A stretch of DNA of 19,412 bases from Oscillospiraceae bacterium (GTDB lineage Bacteria; Bacillota; Clostridia; Oscillospirales; Oscillospiraceae), in the NCBI GenBank assembly GCA_017558545.1, contig JAFYUG010000397.1, forward strand, positions 1-19,412. Reading direction: 5' to 3'. A program made the position numbers and the translations under genes. This document shows, piece after piece, positions 6,347-11,879 of the stretch. The stretch's first letter is position 1. Each line of letters starts with the position of its first letter. The notes beneath the pieces are model-generated. The model searched no databases. It saw nothing but the letters and a program-made list of their open reading frames with translations, and had not been told where the DNA came from.

Positions 6347-8164
6347 ATGGGAAATACTATCGATAAACTGAGAGAAAAAGCGAATATGCTGCCCTTGCTT
6401 CCCGGAGTTTACATTATGAAGGACGCCGGGGGCAAAGTTATATATGTTGGCAAGGCTAAAAAGCTGAAAAACCGCGTCACAAGCTATTTCCGCGGAGAGC
6501 ATCTTCCCAAGGTAGAGGCTATGGTACGCAAGGTGGATGACTTTGAGGTAATAGTAGCCAATTCCGAGTTTGAGGCCCTTGTTTTGGAAAATTCCATGAT
6601 AAAGCGCCATATGCCCCATTATAATATTCTTCTTAGGGACGATAAGGGTTATCCCTTCGTTCGCATAGAGGGCAAGAGGGAATATCCGCGCATAAGCATT
6701 GTTGGAAGAACTGCGGAAGATGGAGCCAAATATTTCGGCCCCTTTGGAAGCCGCGGCACAACCTTTGGCATTATTTCCGCTTTGAAAAAAGCTCTTATGC
6801 TGCCGGACTGCACAAGGCGCTTTCCCAGGGATATTGGCAAGGAAAGACCCTGTCTTAACTTTCAAATGGGCTTGTGCAGCGGATTTTGCACCGGAAAACC
6901 GGATGCTGACGAATATAATAAGCGCATTACTCAGGCTGAAATGGTGCTCTCAGGCAAAAGCTCTGAGCTTATCAAAATGCTGACTTCACAGATGGAAGAG
7001 GCGGCTGAGGAACTTCGGTTTGAACTTGCTGCTGAATATAGAGATAGACTTAGAGCCATAGAAAGTCTTGATAACCGCCAAAAGCTTATTGCCACAGCCT
7101 TTGCGGATACCGATGTTATAGGCTTTTATAGAGGCGCAAAAACATCATTTGCAGTGCTGCACTTCAATGGCGGAGATTTGGCGGGCAAGGACTTTGAACT
7201 TATGGACGAGCCCGTTGAAACCGATGGCGAAGCCCTTGGCCGACTTCTCATTTGGTATTATTCCAACAAAGGCACATGGCCAAAAGAAATCTTGCTTCCT
7301 TTTGAGACAGAGGATATGGAAGATGTTCAGAGTTTTCTTGCTGAACTTTCCGGAAGAAAAATTCGTCTTGCAGTACCTCAAAGAGGAGAGAAAGCCGCTC
7401 TTGTTGCAACGGCTCAGCTAAATGCCAAGGAAGAGGTTATGCGCGCCACAACCCAGTCCCAGCGCAGAAATAAAACCCTGGAGTGGCTTCAAAAAACCTT
7501 GGAGCTGCCTTCATTCCCCAACAGAATTGAGTCCTTTGATATATCCAATACAGGCTCTTTTGGCATAGTTGCGGCTATGGTTGTGTTCGTGGACGGCAAG
7601 CCTCTTAAGCGGGAATATAGAAAATTCCGCATAAAGGATAGCGAAGGTCAAGATGACTATGCCAGTATGTATGAGGCTGTTTACCGCCGCTTCCGCCGCT
7701 GCATAGAAGGCGACGAGAAGTTTGCTGAAGTTCCCGATTTGCTATTAATAGACGGCGGCGATACACATGCAGCCATTGCAGAGCGGGCGCTGAACGATTT
7801 AGGTCTTATATTGCCCGTTTTTGGAATGGTAAAAGATGACCGCCACAGAACGAGGGCTCTTATCACAAGTGATGGACAAGAAATCGGAATTGTTGGCAAT
7901 CAAGCCGTATATTCCTTCATTGGAACGATTCAGGAAGAAGTTCACCGCTTTGCAATCGAATACCACCGCTCCCTCAGAAATGAGAGCATAGGCTCCGGAC
8001 TTGATGCCATACCGGGAGTTGGCGAAAAAAGACGAAATATGCTTTTGAAGCATTTTAAGACCTTAAAAGCAATTAAGAATGCCGATGAGGCAGCCTTGGC
8101 CGTAGTTGTGCCCAAAAACACGGCAAAAGCCATATATGAATATTTCCATCAGGAGGGAAATTAA
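6347..8164 (+). CDS. uvrC: UvrABC excinuclease subunit C
   Basis: UvrC makes both incisions around bulky DNA lesions after UvrA/UvrB recognition. The 605-residue protein has the N-terminal GIY-YIG nuclease (PGVYIM 19-24, VIYVGKA 31-37, Arg43). A UVR helical hairpin that contacts UvrB lies at about 202-237. The RNase H-like second nuclease shows candidate catalytic residues Asp398 (SFDIS), Asp436/437 (DDYASM), Asp469 (LLIDGG) and His533 (VHRF). A C-terminal helix-hairpin-helix segment starts at IPGVGEKRR (about 555). The ATG at 6347 gives the usual N-terminal length, but no Shine-Dalgarno sequence precedes it: the leader is the T/A-rich foot of the HPr terminator. An ATG at codon 14 is an alternative but would leave too little before PGVY. 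It leads the uvrC-rsmD-coaD group. Confidence 0.96.
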   Translation: MGNTIDKLREKANMLPLLPGVYIMKDAGGKVIYVGKAKKLKNRVTSYFRGEHLPKVEAMVRKVDDFEVIVANSEFEALVLENSMIKRHMPHYNILLRDDKGYPFVRIEGKREYPRISIVGRTAEDGAKYFGPFGSRGTTFGIISALKKALMLPDCTRRFPRDIGKERPCLNFQMGLCSGFCTGKPDADEYNKRITQAEMVLSGKSSELIKMLTSQMEEAAEELRFELAAEYRDRLRAIESLDNRQKLIATAFADTDVIGFYRGAKTSFAVLHFNGGDLAGKDFELMDEPVETDGEALGRLLIWYYSNKGTWPKEILLPFETEDMEDVQSFLAELSGRKIRLAVPQRGEKAALVATAQLNAKEEVMRATTQSQRRNKTLEWLQKTLELPSFPNRIESFDISNTGSFGIVAAMVVFVDGKPLKREYRKFRIKDSEGQDDYASMYEAVYRRFRRCIEGDEKFAEVPDLLLIDGGDTHAAIAERALNDLGLILPVFGMVKDDRHRTRALITSDGQEIGIVGNQAVYSFIGTIQEEVHRFAIEYHRSLRNESIGSGLDAIPGVGEKRRNMLLKHFKTLKAIKNADEAALAVVVPKNTAKAIYEYFHQEGN

Positions 8165-8165
8165 A

Positions 8166-8702
8166 ATGAGAGTTATTACCGGCACTGCACGAGGCAGAAA
8201 GCTCAAAACACCCACAGGTTATGATGTGCGTCCTACCAGCGATCAGGTTAAGGAAGCCATTTTCAATATTGTTCAGTTTGACGTTGAAGGTCGCAGAGTC
8301 CTTGACCTTTTTGGCGGCACCGGCCAGCTTGGCATAGAGGCCAAGAGCAGGGGAGCGGGAGAAGTTGTAATAGTTGACCTTGCCCGCGACAGCGTTAAAC
8401 TTATTAAGGATAATGTTTCCCATTGCCAGCTGGATTGCCGAGTTGTTCAGGCTGACGCAATAAGCTTCCTCCACGGATGCGGAAGTTTTGACCTTATTTT
8501 CATTGATCCTCCCTATGACTCAGATCTTGCCGAAAAAGCACTTTTGACCATCAAAGAAATTGACATCCTGTCAGAAGGTGGTATAATCGTGTGTGAAACT
8601 CGCAAGGAGACTCCCACTCCCGAATTGGAGGCGCCCTATAAAAAGCGCAAGGAGTATACCTACGGTAAAATTAAACTTAGCGTATACACAAAGGAAAGCT
8701 AA
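8166..8702 (+). CDS. rsmD: 16S rRNA (guanine-N2)-methyltransferase RsmD
   Basis: RsmD methylates N2 of G966 (E. coli numbering) in 16S rRNA using S-adenosylmethionine. The 178-residue protein starts MRVITGTARGRKLKTP, typical of the family, and contains TSDQVKEAIFNI. The SAM-binding motif I is DLFGGTGQLGIEA (about 48-60), and the catalytic motif is DPPY in IFIDPPYDSD. I chose ATG 8166 because AGGAGG lies just upstream at 8151-8156; a longer in-frame GTG at 8106 would overlap uvrC by 59 bases and add residues not seen in the family. It starts immediately after the uvrC stop and ends 3 bases before coaD. RsmD-CoaD adjacency is common in Firmicutes. Confidence 0.95.
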   Translation: MRVITGTARGRKLKTPTGYDVRPTSDQVKEAIFNIVQFDVEGRRVLDLFGGTGQLGIEAKSRGAGEVVIVDLARDSVKLIKDNVSHCQLDCRVVQADAISFLHGCGSFDLIFIDPPYDSDLAEKALLTIKEIDILSEGGIIVCETRKETPTPELEAPYKKRKEYTYGKIKLSVYTKES

Positions 8703-8705
8703 AAA

Positions 8706-9194
8706 ATGAGTACTGCTATATATCCGGGCAGCTTTGACCCCATAACCCTTGGTCATCTCAACATTATTCGCCGAGCAAGCAAGATTTTTGATAAGGTTGT
8801 TGTTTGCGTTATGGTGAACAGCAGCAAAAGCCCCATGTTCACAAGGGATGAACGCCTTGAGCTTATTGAGCGCGTAGTGAAAAGATTTCCCAATGTTGAA
8901 GTTGACACCAGCAGCATCCTTTTGGCTGAATATGTCAAAAGATATGAGGGCGCTGTTCTTGTCAAGGGACTTCGCGCTGTCAGCGACTTTGAAAGCGAAT
9001 TTCAGATGGCTATAATTAACAAGAAACTCAATCCCGAGCTTGAAACTGTATTCCTCACCAGCAGCGAGAAGTACACCTATATCAGTTCCTCCGTTGTTAA
9101 GGAAATGGCTAAGTATGGGGCTGATCTCACAGAGCTTGTTCCGTCCGAGATTTTGCAGGATGTTATTGAACGAAGCAAAACATATAAGAGATAA
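8706..9194 (+). CDS. coaD: Phosphopantetheine adenylyltransferase
   Basis: CoaD transfers AMP from ATP to 4'-phosphopantetheine, giving dephospho-CoA, the penultimate step of coenzyme A synthesis. The 162-residue protein has the nucleotidyltransferase signature YPGSFDPITLGH near the N-terminus (about 6-17), with the T/HxGH nucleotide-binding motif. FTRDERLELI (about 39-48), LVKGLRAVSDFESEFQMA and the ISSSVVKE motif near 127-134 are also as expected. Length is normal for the hexameric bacterial enzyme. It is translated from an ATG 3 bases after the rsmD stop, implying translational coupling. Confidence 0.97.
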   Translation: MSTAIYPGSFDPITLGHLNIIRRASKIFDKVVVCVMVNSSKSPMFTRDERLELIERVVKRFPNVEVDTSSILLAEYVKRYEGAVLVKGLRAVSDFESEFQMAIINKKLNPELETVFLTSSEKYTYISSSVVKEMAKYGADLTELVPSEILQDVIERSKTYKR

Positions 9195-9218
9195 GAATAT
9201 TAGGAGGAATTAGGACAA

Positions 9219-9704
9219 ATGGAGAATAACAATATCCTTGATCTGCTTGAAATGCTTTATACAATGGTATCCGAAGCATGGGGCGTTCCCCTTGGAAATG
9301 ACAAATGCATAATTGAAAGAGACAAGTTCCTGAACATCGTTGACGAAATCAAGGCTCAGCTTCCTGTTGAGGTTGCCGAGGCAAAGCGCCTTGTAACCGC
9401 AAGAGATGAGTTCATCGGTTCTGCAAAGCGCGAGGCAGAGTCCATCCGTCGTTCTGCCGAAGAAAGAGCCAGGGAGCTTATTGACGAGCAGGAAATTGTA
9501 AAGGCTGCCGCGCTTCGCAGCAATGAGCTTCTTGCCAATGCTGAAAACCGCACCCGCGAGCTTTATAAGGTTGCCAACAACTATGTTGACGATGCTCTGC
9601 GCCGCACTGAAGATGCAATTTCCGCAGCCCTCAACGAGGTTAGAAATTCCAGAAATGAGTTCCGCAGCGCAGCTGCCGCAGCTCAGAGAAATGCTGCAGA
9701 ATAA
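9219..9704 (+). CDS. Uncharacterised coiled-coil protein downstream of coaD
   Basis: The 161-residue product has no enzyme motif that I recognise. Residues 1-45 look like a small ordered domain containing LLEMLYTMVSEAWGVPL and a DKFLNIVDEIKAQLP stretch. From about 46 to 161 it is almost wholly helical, rich in Ala, Arg and Glu, with heptad-like spacing typical of a long coiled coil. There is no signal peptide or membrane segment. Proteins of this design next to coaD are frequent in Clostridia and are often labelled 'ATPase' or ATP-synthase-b-like because of the coiled coil alone; DivIVA-like scaffolds look similar. It has an AGGAGG ribosome binding site and is followed by a strong terminator, so it is the last gene of the uvrC group. 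Function unknown. Confidence 0.8.
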   Translation: MENNNILDLLEMLYTMVSEAWGVPLGNDKCIIERDKFLNIVDEIKAQLPVEVAEAKRLVTARDEFIGSAKREAESIRRSAEERARELIDEQEIVKAAALRSNELLANAENRTRELYKVANNYVDDALRRTEDAISAALNEVRNSRNEFRSAAAAAQRNAAE

Positions 9705-9735
9705 GCTGAAAAAAATTTTTTACAAAATTATTAAC

Positions 9736-9770
9736 AACACCTCCACAAGATTTTGTGGAGGTGTTTTACT
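9736..9770 (+). terminator. Strong intrinsic terminator ending the uvrC-coaD group
   Basis: AACACCTCCACAA (9736-9748), the loop GATT and TTGTGGAGGTGTT (9753-9765) form a perfect 13-bp stem, followed by TTACTTT. This is the best terminator in the window. It insulates the dcw cluster from the upstream genes. Confidence 0.93.
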
Positions 9771-9829
9771 TTATAATCTACATACTCCGTTTTGAGGTAA
9801 AAACAGAGGTTTTTGGGCCAAAAAATACC

Positions 9830-9848
9830 AAATTTTAGCGTAAAATTT
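9830..9848 (+). promoter_or_regulatory. AT-rich 8-bp dyad immediately upstream of the mraZ promoter
   Basis: AAATTTTA, GCG and TAAAATTT make a perfect dyad ending 3 bases before the -35 box, at about -58 to -40 from the predicted start. The position and composition fit an UP element contacting the RNA polymerase alpha subunit. The symmetry also allows a regulator binding site. Which of these it is cannot be decided from sequence. Confidence 0.5.
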
Positions 9849-9851
9849 TCC

Positions 9852-9881
9852 TTGACTTTTTTTATGTCTACCTCGTATAAT
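9852..9881 (+). promoter_or_regulatory. Main promoter of the dcw (mraZ) cluster
   Basis: TTGACT (9852-9857), an 18-base spacer and a perfect TATAAT (9876-9881) form a strong sigma-A-type promoter. Initiation is expected near 9888. It follows the 9736 terminator, so it should be the main source of mraZ-rsmH-ftsL-transpeptidase transcripts. Confidence 0.88.
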
Positions 9882-9891
9882 GGTACTTGCA

Positions 9892-9916
9892 GTGGGGAGA
9901 AGTGGGGGAAAATGCA
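9892..9916 (+). promoter_or_regulatory. Probable MraZ operator: GTGGG boxes at 10-bp spacing
   Basis: GTGGG occurs at 9892-9896 and again at 9902-9906, exactly one helical turn apart, with a degenerate third copy at 9912. They lie just downstream of the predicted transcription start. MraZ of other bacteria binds TGGGN repeats separated by 5 bases ahead of its own gene, and this layout matches. The inference is autorepression of the dcw cluster. Confidence 0.65.
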
Positions 9917-9980
9917 CCACAAACCCATAAAAGTGGTACAAAAAGCCACGAATTAATAAATTTAAGGGGGTGAAGAGTCA

Positions 9981-10397
9981 ATGACAGGTGAATATCAGCA
10001 CAATCTGGATTCCAAAGGTAGACTTTTCATTCCTGCAAGACTGAGAGAAGAGCTTGGCAATATCTTTTATGTGACCCTCTCTATGGATAAATGTCTTTCG
10101 GCATATTCTGCCGATAGCTGGAGAGATTTTTCCGATAAGGTTAACGCCATGCCCTATGTTAAGCAGCGCAAGATGCGTCCGCTATTTGCCTATGCGGCCA
10201 AGTGCGAGCTTGACCCTCAGGGAAGAATTCTAATTCCTCAGAATTTGCGCGATTACGCAGGCCTTACCAAAAATGTTACAGTTGTTGGATGCAATAATCA
10301 TGCAGAGCTTTGGGATGCCGCAGCGTGGAGTGAAATTAACGCAATAGAAACCACTCCCGAAAACATTTCTGCAGTAATGGAGGAGCTTGAGTTTTAA
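9981..10397 (+). CDS. mraZ: Transcriptional regulator MraZ
   Basis: MraZ is a ring-forming DNA-binding protein that controls the division and cell wall cluster it heads. The 138-residue protein has the two expected SpoVT-AbrB-type repeats: MTGEYQHNLDSKGRLFIPAR (1-20 onward) and the second copy around CELDPQGRILIPQNLRDYAGL (75-95). The D-x-KGR and D-x-QGR loops with following IP are the family hallmarks. A purine-rich GGGGGTGA site precedes the ATG. The stop codon overlaps the rsmH start by one base (TAATG), so the two are translationally coupled. Operator-like GTGGG repeats lie in its leader. Confidence 0.96.
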   Translation: MTGEYQHNLDSKGRLFIPARLREELGNIFYVTLSMDKCLSAYSADSWRDFSDKVNAMPYVKQRKMRPLFAYAAKCELDPQGRILIPQNLRDYAGLTKNVTVVGCNNHAELWDAAAWSEINAIETTPENISAVMEELEF

Positions 10398-11329
10398 TGG
10401 AATTTAAGCATTATTCTGTGCTCCTTTGGGAGTGCATAGACGCGTTGAATATTAAGCCTGATGGCATTTATATAGACGGAACACTCGGCATGGGTGGCCA
10501 TAGCAAGGAGATAGTATCCCGCCTCACCACCGGCCGTCTTATCAGCATTGACAGAGATGAAAGAGCCATTGCAAGAGCGGGGGAGAGACTTAAGGAATAT
10601 TCCGATCGTCTTACTCTTGTTCATGGAAATTTCCGCGACCTCAATTCCATTCTCAATGATTTTGGAATTGACAAGGTTGACGGTATGCTTTTTGACCTTG
10701 GCGTTTCTTCTCCTCAGCTTGACGAAACCGAAAGAGGATTTTCCTATATGTCCGATGCACCTCTGGATATGCGTATGGACGAAAGTGAAAGCCTTTCTGC
10801 GTGGTTTGTTGTTAATAAATGGCCCGAAGAGAAGCTCAGACGAATTCTCTATGATTTCGGCGAAGAGCGCTATGCTCCCCGTATAGCTTCTGCAATCGTT
10901 GAAAAACGTCAGACTAAGAGCATTGATACCACCCTGGAGCTTGTTGATGTAATTAAAGGCGCTATGCCTGCCGCTGCTCTCCGCGAAAAGCAGCATCCTG
11001 CAAAGCGCTCTTTCCAGGCAATCAGAATTGCCGTTAATGATGAGCTGGAAGCAATAAGCGAGCTTATGTCCTGCGCGGCTGACCATTTGTCTCCCGGCGG
11101 ACGCCTTGCTGTTATCAGCTTCCATTCTCTTGAGGACAGAATTATAAAGAACTCCTTCCAGTCCCGCGAGCGCGGCTGCACCTGCCCCCGTGAATTTCCT
11201 GTGTGTACCTGCGGCTTCGTTCAGACTCTGAAAAGTGTAACCCGTAAACCCATTCTGCCCTCTGCCAAGGAACTGGATGAAAATCCTCGTTCCAGAAGCG
11301 CAAAACTGAGAGTTGCCGAAAGGGTCTGA
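10397..11329 (+). CDS. rsmH: 16S rRNA (cytosine-N4)-methyltransferase RsmH (MraW)
   Basis: RsmH methylates N4 of C1402 (E. coli numbering) in 16S rRNA and is nearly always the second dcw gene. The 310-residue protein begins MEFKHYSVLLWECIDAL. The SAM-binding loop GTLGMGGHS is near 29-37. Family blocks DAPLDMRMDE, KRSFQAIRIAVNDEL and SFHSLEDRIIKNSF follow, with the Cys-rich CTCPREFPVCTCG segment and the terminal RSAKLRVAER. Length is normal. It overlaps mraZ by one base. The gene contains no TTA, CTA or TCA codons in frame. Confidence 0.97.
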   Translation: MEFKHYSVLLWECIDALNIKPDGIYIDGTLGMGGHSKEIVSRLTTGRLISIDRDERAIARAGERLKEYSDRLTLVHGNFRDLNSILNDFGIDKVDGMLFDLGVSSPQLDETERGFSYMSDAPLDMRMDESESLSAWFVVNKWPEEKLRRILYDFGEERYAPRIASAIVEKRQTKSIDTTLELVDVIKGAMPAAALREKQHPAKRSFQAIRIAVNDELEAISELMSCAADHLSPGGRLAVISFHSLEDRIIKNSFQSRERGCTCPREFPVCTCGFVQTLKSVTRKPILPSAKELDENPRSRSAKLRVAERV

Positions 11330-11344
11330 TGAAAGGATGGCCCC

Positions 11345-11833
11345 ATGGCGGTGAAGAGCAAGGATATTTACGGTCGATACGGAGTTTATGGCTCCTTGGC
11401 TTATGATTTCAAAACTTCCCACACTTTCCCGGAGGATGCCTATTCGGTCATTTCCGAGAAAAAGAAGAAAAATCATAGGAAAAAGACCAAATCTCCTGCC
11501 TTGCTTGTCAGCTGCATATTGACGGCTGCGTTGCTTTTCACCGGAGTTATGCTTCGCTCTTCAATGGTGGTTTTGTCGGAGGAAGTTTATTCTCTCCGCA
11601 ATGAGGTTGAAAATCTGCTGGAAGAGCAAACGAAACTTAAAATAAGCCATGAAAAAGCATTTCCTCTCCAAGAGACAGAGAAATATGCCATAGAATTTTT
11701 GGGTATGCAAAAGCCAATGCCATATCAAATAATTTATATTGATGTGGATGAACCAAAGGAAGAAACCTTGATTTCCGGTGAGGAAAAAAACATAAATTTC
11801 TTCTCCTTTCTTCGGGAATATTTTCCCTTGTGA
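11345..11833 (+). CDS. ftsL: FtsL-like cell division protein
   Basis: FtsL is a small bitopic protein that, with DivIC/FtsB and FtsQ/DivIB, activates the septal synthase FtsW plus its class B PBP. The 162-residue protein has a charged cytoplasmic N-terminus with a basic run (EKKKKNHRKKTK, about 38-49). One transmembrane segment spans about 51-70. An external coiled coil (EEVYSLRNEVENLLEEQTK, about 79-97) follows, then EKYAIEFLGMQKPMPYQIIYI, the characteristic end of the FtsL/DivIC fold. The call rests on topology and position, because sequence conservation in this family is low. The start follows AAAGGA at 11332-11337. Codon use is less biased than in rsmH upstream. Confidence 0.82.
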   Translation: MAVKSKDIYGRYGVYGSLAYDFKTSHTFPEDAYSVISEKKKKNHRKKTKSPALLVSCILTAALLFTGVMLRSSMVVLSEEVYSLRNEVENLLEEQTKLKISHEKAFPLQETEKYAIEFLGMQKPMPYQIIYIDVDEPKEETLISGEEKNINFFSFLREYFPL

Positions 11834-11879
11834 CCATGATATATTTATCCCGTGATAGTTCTTATTTCGGGAGAATATT

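Larger units (their letters stand above)
9705..9980 (+). other. Largest intergenic region: terminator, dyads, mraZ promoter and leader
   Basis: This 276-base stretch has no gene. In order it holds: a short A-rich spacer; the terminator at 9736-9770; about 40 bases without clear features; a 7-bp palindrome TTTTTGG-G-CCAAAAA (9810-9824); an 8-bp AT-rich dyad (9830-9848); the mraZ promoter (9852-9881); GTGGG repeats (9892-9906); and an approximately 90-base transcribed leader before mraZ. Confidence 0.85.

Noticed and set aside
8106..8165. Longer RsmD from a GTG inside uvrC
   Set aside because: It would overlap uvrC by 59 bases, and the family starts at MRVITGTARGRKL, which follows a good AGGAGG.
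9772..9777. TATAAT just after the terminator as a second mraZ promoter
   Set aside because: No acceptable -35 at 16-18 bases; the nearest TTGTGG is inside the terminator arm at 13 bases.
10394..11476. A 360-codon open frame on the minus strand opposite rsmH and the start of ftsL
   Set aside because: In register with rsmH and explained by the same codon avoidance. The overlapping sense genes are clearly real.
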